Part shown: positions 7,728 through 16,600 of the stretch, one piece after another | Layout of the letters: the number at the start of each line of letters is the position of its first letter | Position numbering within the stretch: the stretch's first letter is position 1 | Assembly (NCBI RefSeq): GCF_029946505.1 | Contig: NZ_JARZHG010000060.1 | Coordinates: 1 to 41,317 of the forward strand | Source of the DNA: Polyangium sp. y55x31 | GTDB lineage: Bacteria > Myxococcota_A > Polyangia > Polyangiales > Polyangiaceae | Reading direction: 5' to 3' | Length of the DNA stretch: 41,317 nucleotides | Position numbers and translations under genes: made by a program | Notes under the pieces: model-generated | Seen by the model: the letters and a program-made list of their open reading frames with translations, nothing else | What the model was told of the DNA's origin: nothing | Database searches by the model: none

Positions 7728-8723
7728 ATGAGAGCGAGCCCCCCGCGCGCCCGGATTCTCGGCACTGGCCGCTACCTGCCTGCCCGCGTCGTCACGAACG
7801 ACGAGGTCGCCGCACACGCAGGCACCTCGGACGCGTGGCTCAAAGAGCACGTCGGCGTCGAGCGTCGTCACATCGCGGCCGAGGGCGAGACCACGAGCGA
7901 CATGGCCACGGCCGCCGCGCGCGCAGCGCTCGAGGCGGCGGGGCTCTCGCCCGCGGATCTCGACCTCATCATCGTGGCCACCGTGAGCGGCGACAGCCCC
8001 ATGCCGGCCACCGCGGCCACGGTGCAGCAGAAGCTCGGCACCGAGCTCGTCCCTTCCTTCGACCTCGCGGCCTCGCACGCGGGCTTCCTCTACGCGCTCG
8101 CCGTGGCCGAGCAGTCGATCGCGTCGGGCGCGACGCGGACGGCGCTCGTCGTCGGCGCGGACATGCTCTCGCGCCGCGTGGATCCCGAGGATCGCACGAC
8201 GGCGGCGCTCTTCGGCGACGGCGCGGGCGCGGTGATCGTCGGCGCGGCGGGCGACGACGGCCGCGGCATCCTCTCGATGCGGCTCGGCGCGGACGGCACG
8301 ATGGCCTCGCTGCTCTCGATCCCGGGCGGCGGCACGGGCGAGCCGATGACGCCGGAGAGGCTCGCGGCGAAGCGGAACAAGGTGCAGATGGAGGGGCACG
8401 ATCTCTTCCAGGTCAGCGTGAAGAAGCTCCAGGTCACGAGCATGGAGGCGCTGAAGGCGGCGGGCCTGCTCTCGGACAAACTCGACTGGGTGATCCCGCA
8501 GCAGGCGAACCGGAGGATCGTGGATCGCATCGCCGAGCGGCTCGGGTATTCGCGGGGCAAGTTCATCGAGAACCTCGCCGACGTGGGCAACACGGGCGCG
8601 GCCTCGATTCCGATCGCGCTCGACGAGGCCGTGCGGGATGGCCGCGTGACGCCCGGGCAAAACGTGCTGCTTTGCGCGCTCGGGGCCGGCGTCACGTGGG
8701 CGGCCTCGATCGTGCGGATGTGA
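7728..8723 (+). CDS. FabH-like ketoacyl-ACP synthase III homologue lacking catalytic Cys and His
   Basis: 331 residues, collinear with FabH (E. coli 317) from ILGTGRYLP to the C-terminal GAGVTWAASIVRM, including the conserved FGDGAGA and the DEAVRDGR segment. FabH normally uses a Cys-His-Asn triad to condense acetyl-CoA with malonyl-ACP. Here the segment FDLAASHAGF places His117 (codon 8076-8078) where FabH has Cys in DVAAACAGF. The segment VIPQQANRRI has Gln258 (codon 8499-8501) where FabH has the catalytic His of PHQAN. Only Asn288 (GNTGAAS) remains. Normal Claisen condensation is therefore unlikely. It may be a structural partner (as PqsB is to PqsC), an acyltransferase with changed chemistry, or a regulator. 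No other fatty-acid or polyketide gene is adjacent. Confidence 0.9.
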   Translation: MRASPPRARILGTGRYLPARVVTNDEVAAHAGTSDAWLKEHVGVERRHIAAEGETTSDMATAAARAALEAAGLSPADLDLIIVATVSGDSPMPATAATVQQKLGTELVPSFDLAASHAGFLYALAVAEQSIASGATRTALVVGADMLSRRVDPEDRTTAALFGDGAGAVIVGAAGDDGRGILSMRLGADGTMASLLSIPGGGTGEPMTPERLAAKRNKVQMEGHDLFQVSVKKLQVTSMEALKAAGLLSDKLDWVIPQQANRRIVDRIAERLGYSRGKFIENLADVGNTGAASIPIALDEAVRDGRVTPGQNVLLCALGAGVTWAASIVRM

Positions 8724-8796
8724 AGCGAGGATTCGGAAAAACCGCAGGATCGCGGGCCTCCTTGACGCGGCGAGGGTTCTGGGATCCCTTGCGCGC

Positions 8797-9867
8797 GTGA
8801 TATCGCGCCGCATCCGGGGTCGGTGGACCCCGCTCGCGCTCGTCTCGGCCGTCTCGCTGGCCGCGCTCGCGTCGCTCGACATCGGCTGCGGCGCGCCGCC
8901 GCGGGGCGTCGACTGGAATGGCAAGCGCCTGCCGGCCATCGACATGCACCTGCACCCGGGCGACTGGGATCACGTCCCCGAGGACACGCGAAAATTCCTG
9001 GCCTCGCGCTTCCCGTTCCCGATCGGGCTCGACGCCGAGGCCGCGGCGAAGGGCTCGCTCCTGCCGGAGAGCATCCTCGGCGAGATCGACGACGCGGGCA
9101 TCTGGGGCGCGGGCCTCTTCGCCATCTATGCCCCGCGCACCGTGGGAATCGCCTCGAACGAGCTCGTCGCCGAGGATCTCACGTTCGCGCCGGATCGGTT
9201 CTTCGGCCTCGCGTCGCTCCGCGTCGACCGGTGGACGACGGATCGCGACGCCGAGCTCGATCGATTGAAGAGCACGCTCTCGCGGCCGGGGTTCGTCGGC
9301 ATCAAGCTCGCCCACGCGCACCAGCATTTCCGCATGGATGATCCTGCGTTTTTTCCGATCTACGAGATCGCGGCCTCGATGGGCAAACCGCTTTATCTGC
9401 ACACGGGGACGAGCCCGTTTCCGGGGACGTCGCAGGAGCCGGCCTACACGGATCCGACGTACCTCGAGACGGCGATCCAGCAATTCCCGGGGGCGAAATT
9501 CATCCTCGGGCACCTCGGCTACGATTTCATCGAGAAGCGCCACGCGGGCCTTTCTACGTGCATTCGGCTCGCGAAGACGTATTCCAACGTATTTCTCGAA
9601 CCCTCGGCGCTCGGCTCCGCGTCGTCGGATCCGACGGGCGAAAACCTGAAGGAAGCGATGCGCCGCATGCGGGAGGCCGGGATCACGGACCGTATCATTT
9701 ACGGCAGCGATGGCCCGCAGAGCCCCGGGTTCGTGAAAGGGTACCTCGAACGAACGGTCGCCGCGATGAAGGAGGTCGGATACACGGAGCAAGAAGCGGC
9801 CGACGTCCTCGCGGGGAACTTTGCGCGCGTGTTTGGCGTGACGATCCCGGCGGAGGCGGCGGAATGA
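8797..9867 (+). CDS. Amidohydrolase-2 family metal-dependent hydrolase, lipoprotein
   Basis: 356 residues, GTG start. An N-terminal signal ends in a lipobox-like LDIGC (Cys31), so the enzyme is probably lipid-anchored outside the cytoplasm, which is unusual for this family. The TIM-barrel metal motifs are present: HxH at His51/His53 (DMHLHPG), Lys170 (FVGIKLAH), His202 (LYLHTGT), His239 (ILGHLG) and Asp305 (YGSDGP). This matches the amidohydrolase-2 (pfam04909) group of hydrolases and decarboxylases; the substrate cannot be read from sequence. It overlaps the next gene by ATGA and heads a tight four-gene run. 73 bases separate it from the KAS III-like gene, with which it could be co-transcribed. 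Confidence 0.85.
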   Translation: MISRRIRGRWTPLALVSAVSLAALASLDIGCGAPPRGVDWNGKRLPAIDMHLHPGDWDHVPEDTRKFLASRFPFPIGLDAEAAAKGSLLPESILGEIDDAGIWGAGLFAIYAPRTVGIASNELVAEDLTFAPDRFFGLASLRVDRWTTDRDAELDRLKSTLSRPGFVGIKLAHAHQHFRMDDPAFFPIYEIAASMGKPLYLHTGTSPFPGTSQEPAYTDPTYLETAIQQFPGAKFILGHLGYDFIEKRHAGLSTCIRLAKTYSNVFLEPSALGSASSDPTGENLKEAMRRMREAGITDRIIYGSDGPQSPGFVKGYLERTVAAMKEVGYTEQEAADVLAGNFARVFGVTIPAEAAE

Positions 9868-10523
9868 AGCTGGGTATTGCCATTGCGGCCGGCGCCGTGA
9901 TCCTCGGCGCCGCCGAGGCCGCCGCCGCGGAGCCGAGGACGCCGTTCCCCGAGCACGCCGCGCTCGACGCCGTGGGCGGCAGCCCCGCGAAAGGGGCGTA
10001 CGTCCTCTCGGCGCAGGGCGGCTGGCCCTTTTCGTTCCTGCGCGCGCAGGTCGGTTTGTCGAACCGGATCACGCTGCAAAGCGAGCTCGAATCGGTCGTC
10101 GGGCGCCGGTATCGCCCGATGCTCGGCATCGGCGTGCGAATCGCCGATGGAACCCATCTACGCCTGACCGGCGAATTCCTCGCCGGCTGGCTTTTCCAGC
10201 GCAGCGAGGAGTACCGGCGCGGCCCGAACGGCGAGCTCAGGTTCCGCCTGGCCATTCCGGTGGGGAGGTTCGTCCCGTACCTCGTGCTCGGCACGCGCCA
10301 CGCCTTCCTGCCGGATCGTCTGACGATCGAGCGCGCCTCGGGCACGGAGACGAGCTGGTCTTTGCGGCACGAATGGACGCCCTGGGCGACGCTCGGGCTC
10401 GGGTTTGCTATTTCGCGCCGGATCGGGCTCGATCTCGGCATCAACTACGGCTGGGTCGGCGCGCCGGACACGATCGCGCTGCCGGGCGTGCACCTCGGCC
10501 TGCATTTCGGAGGGGATCGATGA
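9864..10523 (+). CDS. Secreted beta-barrel-like protein
   Basis: 219 residues. A cleavable signal peptide (about 1-22, ending AEAAAAEP) is followed by alternating hydrophobic/polar strands with aromatic ends: FLRAQVGLSNRITLQSEL, GIGVRIADGTHLRLTGEFL, RFVPYLVLGTRHAFL, ATLGLGFAISRRIGLDLG, and a closing VHLGLHFGG. This looks like an 8- to 10-stranded outer-membrane barrel, but there is no terminal Phe. It starts inside the stop of the amidohydrolase gene (ATGA) and ends with ATGA into the next gene, so the three are translationally coupled. I do not recognise a specific family. Confidence 0.78.
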   Translation: MKLGIAIAAGAVILGAAEAAAAEPRTPFPEHAALDAVGGSPAKGAYVLSAQGGWPFSFLRAQVGLSNRITLQSELESVVGRRYRPMLGIGVRIADGTHLRLTGEFLAGWLFQRSEEYRRGPNGELRFRLAIPVGRFVPYLVLGTRHAFLPDRLTIERASGTETSWSLRHEWTPWATLGLGFAISRRIGLDLGINYGWVGAPDTIALPGVHLGLHFGGDR

Positions 10524-10969
10524 GCCGGGGCCATCTCGTTTTCGCCGGAGCCCTCGTTTTCGCGCTCGCCGGGTGCATCAACGAGGACACGCGCCTCTAC
10601 GAGATCGAGCTCGACGGGCAGGTCGCCGTGCCAAACGGCGCGCCGAGCACGGGCGCGGTGCACCTCGAATTTCACGTGGCGCAGACGTTCGGCGAAGGCG
10701 ACCTCGCACATCCGCTCGGCGTCTTCGAGACGCGCACCGTGGCCGGCGTGGGGCCGGTGCGCGAGACGGTGCTTTATCCGCTCGACGAGGGGGACGGGCT
10801 CGTCGTGTATGGATGGCTCGACCGCGACGGCGACGGCGTCCTTTGCGCGCCCGGACAAACCGAGGAGCCCGCGGGGCTCGTGAAGCTCGCGGGGTTCCCG
10901 GCGCATACGCTCTCGTTTTCGCTCTCGCTCGGCACGCCGTGTGTGGGGCCCGAATCGTTGTATCCTTGA
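10520..10969 (+). CDS. Small lipoprotein
   Basis: 149 residues with a clear lipoprotein signal, lipobox FALAGC (Cys19). The mature part is beta-rich (YEIELDGQVAV, VHLEFHVAQTF) and carries an acidic loop WLDRDGDGVLC resembling a calcium-binding DxDxDG loop. Two cysteines late in the chain (VLC and TPC) could pair. A ribosome site GGAGGGG precedes the start, which overlaps the previous stop. It probably works at the envelope with the two upstream products. No family recognised. Confidence 0.78.
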   Translation: MSRGHLVFAGALVFALAGCINEDTRLYEIELDGQVAVPNGAPSTGAVHLEFHVAQTFGEGDLAHPLGVFETRTVAGVGPVRETVLYPLDEGDGLVVYGWLDRDGDGVLCAPGQTEEPAGLVKLAGFPAHTLSFSLSLGTPCVGPESLYP

Positions 10970-10972
10970 GCA

Positions 10973-13609
10973 ATGTCCGACGCCCCCAAGCCGAAGCGTG
11001 ACGTGCTCGATTCCGCGCTGGCCTCGCGCTTCGCCTGGCGCGTGGCGCCGCCGCCCGAGCCGTCGCCCGAGCCGACCGAAGCCCCTCCGGCGCCGGACCT
11101 CGATCCGACGGCATCACCGGGCTTCGCCGAGCACGCGGCGCGCGCCTGCGAGGAGCTCGCGAAGGACGTGCGCAAGGCGTGGGCGCTCGCGTCCCCGTCG
11201 GCGCAGGCCGCCGCCACGCAGCGCCTGAAGCGGTTCGCGCGGCGCATCGGCTTCGAGATCCTCGGCATGTCCCGGTATCCCCTGGAGGCCGTGCGCTTGC
11301 TTCGGCTCGTGACCCGTCACATCGAGGCCGCGCCGATCCGCCAGACCGAGATGTTCCAGCTCGCGTGGCTGCCCCTGCCGGATCGCCACCCCGAGGTGAT
11401 CGAGCTGATCGTCGAGGCCGCGCGCACCGGCGACAAGAACCTCGCGTTCGTCCTCGATCGCACCGTGGCCGAGACGGAGCTCGAAGGACGTTACCCCGAG
11501 CTCGGAGCGCGGCTCGCAGAGATCGCCGACACGGCGCGATCCTGGGACGTGCGCGCGCTCGCGATCCGCTGGCTCTCGCTCGACGAGTTCCCCAATGCGA
11601 TCCCCGCGCTGCGGCGCGCCCTCCGGACGCGTCACGCGCGCCTTCGGTATTACGCGCTCTTCATCCTCGCGCAGATGAAGGGATGGGCGGAGCGCGAGGA
11701 AGATCTCCGCTGGCTGCTCGAAGACGCCGTGCGCCATCCGATCGACGGCGGCCACGGGACGAGCGGATACGAGCGCATCGACGATTACGAGGAGGCGCTC
11801 ATCGATGCGCTTCGGGTGGCGGCCCCGCCGGAAGGGTGGAAGCCCCTCGAGATCATCCTGGAGGGCGGCGGTGCGCACATCTCCCGGAGGCGCCCCGGAC
11901 TCGACGCCGACTGGGCGCTCAAGGCGCTCGCCGCAGGGTATCCGGAGCGGGCGGTCCATCGGATCGATCGTGTGCTTGCCGATCCGGGCGGCCTTCGTCA
12001 GTACGCCGCCATCGGCGCGCTCGCGCTCTTGCCGGAGGAGCTCGCGCGCCCGCGGCTCATCGAGGTGGCGGGGTGCTCCGAGCACGACCTCGTCGAGCGC
12101 GCGAAGACGATCTGGTTCGAGCGGTTCGGGGGCGCGCTGCCGGCCCCGCCTCTCGCCGGCGTGCCCGTGTTCCTGCTCGAAGGGCTGCCGAGCGAGCGGT
12201 TTTTCGCGTGCCTGACCGTGCTCCGCGGCGCCTCGCAGGAGGCGCGCTTCACGATGGTGGACGTGCTGCTCGCCGAGGCGCCCGAGGGGAGCGCTCCGCC
12301 CGAGCAGCTCTCTTCGTCCCAGCGTGAAGCGCTCGCCTTGCTTCTCTTCACGTTGCGCACGTCGGGGCATCTCTACAAGCACCCGACGCTGGGCAAACTA
12401 GGGGAAGCCGAATGGGCGAAGCTACTGCTCCGGCGCTTCGGCGCGCTCGCGTTCGAGGGGCTCGCGAGCTTCGCGGAGGCGGCGGCCCTCGCGGGGGTCG
12501 CCCGCGGCTGGCTCGACGCGCTGACGAGCGCGACGCGGGAAGGGCTGCTCGGCGCAGAGCAGCGCGAGCGGCTGCGGGGCATCGCGCGCGCGGCGCTCGC
12601 GTCGCCTGCGTGGGACAACGCGCCGTCCCCGCTCATCACGCTCTCGGTCGTGGGGGTGCCGGCGGACTGCGTGGAGCAGCTCTGGTCGATCCTGATCGCG
12701 CCGGACGACGCCGCGGATGCGCGGAACAAGGGGGTGCGGTCGAACGCGGATGCGTCGCGATGGGCGTCGATCGCGCTACGCGAGGCGACCGAGGCCCCGG
12801 GGCTCGACGCGCGGATCGCGGCGGCGGCGAGGGAGGCGCTCGGGCAGAAGCGCTTCGAGCTCTTCGATCGGCTGATGTCCCTCGGATCGGAGCGAAAGGC
12901 GCCGGAGGTGCTGGACGTTGCGAGGGCCGCCCTGTCCACCTACGACGGTGATCCCGAGGCCCAAGGCTCGGTTTGTCGCGCCGCGTATGTGCTCGCGCAG
13001 GCCAAATGCCTCGAGGATGCGTGGATCCTGTCGGCGCTCGCGCAGCCCGAGGCGCCGCTGTTCCCCGTCGCCGCGAGGCTCATCCGCGCATCGTCGCCCG
13101 CGCCGATGCTCGAAGCGCTCACGCGCGCGCTCGCTTCGACCGCGCGAGGCGGCGCCGCGGCGGCCGAGGCGGCCGAGGTGCTGGTTTTGCAGGAGGTACT
13201 CGCGGGGGACGACCCGCGGCTCGCGGGGATCCTGGAGCGCGCCCCGGACCGCGAGCGCGCCGCGCTCTGTGGTGCGCTCATCGACGCCAAGGTGCCGCTC
13301 GCGGCCTACCGGCATCACGTCGCAGCGTGCCTGCTCTCGCCCGATCCCCGGGTCACCCGGGAGCTCCACGATCCCTTGTGGCTTCGGAAGCCGGACGGGA
13401 TGGCGGAGTTATTCGAAGAGGTCCTGCCGCGGGTGCAAGAGGAGGACACGCGCGACTTGATGCTCCATCTCCTCCGCGCGCCGAACGAGGCCGCGAAATA
13501 CTGGGTCGACGGGGGCGAGGACGAAGACGAGGACGAGGACGAGGACGACTGGGAAGACGAGGACGAAGACGAGGACGAGGACGAAGGCGACGAAGACGCT
13601 TCGTCCTGA
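10973..13609 (+). CDS. Large HEAT-repeat-like protein with acidic C-terminal tail
   Basis: 878 residues, starting three bases after the previous stop. No signal peptide. After a Pro-rich stretch (about 30-48) the protein is almost entirely helical with recurring Ala/Leu/Arg helix pairs (WDVRALAIRWLSLDEF, NAIPALRRALRTRHARLRYYALFIL, LRQYAAIGALALLPEE), typical of HEAT/ARM-like solenoids that serve as protein-binding scaffolds. The final 30 or so residues are nearly all Asp/Glu (from about residue 848) plus one Trp, encoded by a GAC/GAG/GAA repeat at about 13516-13596. Such tails often contact basic partners. It is convergent with mfd, with the two stop codons in one hairpin. The specific function is unknown. 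Confidence 0.82.
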   Translation: MSDAPKPKRDVLDSALASRFAWRVAPPPEPSPEPTEAPPAPDLDPTASPGFAEHAARACEELAKDVRKAWALASPSAQAAATQRLKRFARRIGFEILGMSRYPLEAVRLLRLVTRHIEAAPIRQTEMFQLAWLPLPDRHPEVIELIVEAARTGDKNLAFVLDRTVAETELEGRYPELGARLAEIADTARSWDVRALAIRWLSLDEFPNAIPALRRALRTRHARLRYYALFILAQMKGWAEREEDLRWLLEDAVRHPIDGGHGTSGYERIDDYEEALIDALRVAAPPEGWKPLEIILEGGGAHISRRRPGLDADWALKALAAGYPERAVHRIDRVLADPGGLRQYAAIGALALLPEELARPRLIEVAGCSEHDLVERAKTIWFERFGGALPAPPLAGVPVFLLEGLPSERFFACLTVLRGASQEARFTMVDVLLAEAPEGSAPPEQLSSSQREALALLLFTLRTSGHLYKHPTLGKLGEAEWAKLLLRRFGALAFEGLASFAEAAALAGVARGWLDALTSATREGLLGAEQRERLRGIARAALASPAWDNAPSPLITLSVVGVPADCVEQLWSILIAPDDAADARNKGVRSNADASRWASIALREATEAPGLDARIAAAAREALGQKRFELFDRLMSLGSERKAPEVLDVARAALSTYDGDPEAQGSVCRAAYVLAQAKCLEDAWILSALAQPEAPLFPVAARLIRASSPAPMLEALTRALASTARGGAAAAEAAEVLVLQEVLAGDDPRLAGILERAPDRERAALCGALIDAKVPLAAYRHHVAACLLSPDPRVTRELHDPLWLRKPDGMAELFEEVLPRVQEEDTRDLMLHLLRAPNEAAKYWVDGGEDEDEDEDEDDWEDEDEDEDEDEGDEDASS

Positions 13610-13620
13610 CGCCTGTCAGG
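13605..13620. terminator. Small hairpin carrying both convergent stop codons
   Basis: CCTGAC-gcct-GTCAGG forms a 6-bp stem with a 4-base loop. The TGA of the HEAT-like gene (13607-13609) lies in the left arm and the TGA of mfd (13616-13618 on the minus strand) in the right arm. It could act as a bidirectional gene end. There is no T-tract on either side, so termination would be weak or factor-dependent. Confidence 0.35.
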
Positions 13621-16600
13621 CTCCTGCCTTCATGCACGAAGCGAGCTCCGCGAGCAGTTTGTCCGTCGCTTCGAGCCCACTCGCGAACTGCTCCGTGTCC
13701 CGCGTTCTTCGCGACAAACGCATGTCCGGCGACAGCTTGTACGGCGAACCTTTTGGCTGCACGAGCTTCATCACCTTCGCCGGATCGAGCGGCGTGTCGT
13801 CGCGCAGGTGCAAGGTCACGCCCTTCGCCGTGGCCTCGCACGCGAGCGCGCGCAGCTTTCGAAGCTCGGTCTTCAGGCTCATCAGGTGCACGAGCCTTCG
13901 CGCCTCGATCGGCGGCGAGCCGAAACGATCCTCCATCTCGTTCGCGAGATCCTGCACCTCGTCCGGGCTCGATGCGCTCGCGAGCCGCTTGTAGAAGGAC
14001 AGGCGCACGCCGACGTCGGACACGTAATCCTCGGGCAAGAGCGCGTCGGCGTCGAAGGCGAGCTCGGGGTCGACCTCGTGCACCACGGGATCGCCGCGCA
14101 GCTCGTGCACGGCCTCGTCGAGCATCTGGCAGAAGAGCTCGAAGCCGACCTGCGCCACGTTGCCGCTCTGCTCGGCGCCGAGGATGTCGCCCGAGCCTCG
14201 CAGCTCGAGGTCCAGCGAGGCGATCTGGAAGCCCGATCCGAGCTCGGTGTGACGTTCGAGCGCCTCGATGCGCGAGCGTGACTCGTCGGTCATCGCGTTC
14301 GCGGGCGGCACGACGAGGTAGCAGTACGCGCGCTCCTTCGACCGGCCCACGCGGCCGCGGAGCTGGTAGAGCTGCGAGAGGCCGAACATGTCGGCCCGAT
14401 CGACGATCATCGTGTTCGCCCGCGGGATGTCGAGGCCGCTCTCGATGATCGCCGTCGAGCAGAGGATGTCGTAGCGACCCTCGACGAAGTCGAGCATCGC
14501 CTGCTCCAGCGTGGTCTCGCTCATCTGCCCGTGCGCGATGGTGATGCGCGCCGAGGGCACGAGCTCCTGGAGCCGCGCGGCCCGCTCGTAGAGGCCTTCC
14601 ACGCGGTTGTACACGTAAAACACCTGCCCGCCGCGGCCGAGCTCGCGCTCGACCGCCTCGCGCAGGACGTTCTCGTCGTGGCGCGTGACGATGGTCCGGA
14701 TCGCGCGGCGCTCGGCGGGCGGCGTGGTGATGATCGACATGTCGCGCAGGCCCGTGACGGCCATCTGGAGCGTGCGCGGGATCGGCGTCGCCGTGAGCGT
14801 GAGGACGTCGACGTTCGTCTTCAGCGCCTTGATGCGCTCCTTGTGCGTGACGCCGAACCGCTGCTCCTCGTCCACCACGAGCAGGCCCAGCTTCTTGAAG
14901 TGGACATCCTTGGAGAGCAAACGATGTGTGCCGATGACGACGTCGACCTTGCCGTCGCGGAGGCCTCGCGCGACCTCGTCCTGCTCCTTGTTCGACTGGA
15001 AGCGCGACATGGCCCGGACCTCGAGCGCGTACGGGCTCATGCGGGCCTTGAAGTTCAGGTAATGCTGCTGCGCGAGCACGGTCGTCGGGCAGAGGACGGC
15101 GACCTGGCGGCCCGAGGCGGCGACACGGAACGCGGCGCGGATCGCGACCTCGGTCTTGCCGAAGCCGACGTCGCCGCAGACGAGCCGATCCATCGGGCGC
15201 GCGGCTTCGAGATCGCCCGAGACCTCGCCGATCGCGCGGGCTTGATCGGGAGTCTCGTCGAAGGGGAACGTGGCCTCGAACGCGGCGTAGTCGTCGTCGG
15301 GCGTGGGTGTGGGCTCGCCGATCGCGCTCCTGCGCTCGGCGTAGAGGCGGAGCAGCTCGTCCGCCATCTTTCGAAGGCTCTTCTCGACCCTCGCCTTCGT
15401 CTTGGCGAACGTTTGTCCGCCGAGCCGATCGAGCTTGGGCGTGCCCTCGCCGCCCTGAAACTTCTGGATCTGGTTGAGGCGATAGACGGGCAGGTAGAGT
15501 TTGTCGCCGCCCGCGTACTCGACCGTGATGAGGTCGACGACCATGCCGCCGACCTGCTTGTGCACGAGCCCGTGATAGCGGCCGATGCCGTGATCGGCGT
15601 GCACGACGTAGTCGCCGACGGAGAGGTTGCGCAGGTCTTCGAGGAAGGGTCGCGCCGAGGCCTTCGTGTCCTTGCCGCCCCGCGCGGCGCGGCGATGCGC
15701 GCGGGCGCCGAAGATCTCTTCCTCGGTGACGAGCGCGGCGAGCTCGGCCGGCGCGACGACGCCTCGCGCGAGCCCGCCTCGAACGACGAGCGCGGTGCGC
15801 GCGGCTTCGGGATCTTGCTCGTCGAGGAGCGAGGGATCGAAGGCGCCGAGGCGAGCGCGGACGCGGACGCCCTGGTGGCGGAGGAGCGTGACGAGGCGCT
15901 CGACCTGCGTCTCCGCGCGCGCCGCGACGATGACGCGCATGCCGTGCTCCTGCCAGGCGAGGATGCGACGCACGAGCGGATCGAGCGCGCCGGTTTTTCC
16001 GCGGGAAGCACGCGCGGCCTTGATGGCGCGTTCGAGGTCGCCCTGATCGAAGGTGGCGAGGGAAGGCGCGTCCTCGGGCGCGACCTCGAAGCGCTCGAGG
16101 GAAGCGGGATCCGGCGCGTCACCCGCGATCCCGGTCCGATGGAGCGCGACGTGCGTGCGGCCTTCGAGCCACGAGGCGATGCCGCCTTCGGTCTCGTAGA
16201 ACGCGTCGAGCGGGAAGTGGGCGTCGCGCGACTTGTGGGCGAGATCGGCCAAGGCGCGGCCGAGCTCGTCGCGCAAGGAGCGCGTGATCGCCGCGGGATC
16301 TTCGAGCACGACGATGGCGTCGTCGGGCAGGTACGAGGCGAGCGGCGCGAGGTCGAGGTACGCCGGGAGAAACCCTTCGGCGCCGAAGAACGTGCGGCCG
16401 CTCGTGACGTCGTCGACGAGCGCGCGCGCCTTCACCGACGGCAGATCGACCGCGTCGCAGGCAGCGCGCACGCGCTCGCGGGCGCGGGCCTCGTTCTCGG
16501 GCGTGAGCACGGCCTCGCGCGCCTGCGGGAGCCAGACCTCCTTGATGTCGGCGATCGTCTTCTGTCCTTCGGGATCGAACGATTTGATCCCCATGACGAG

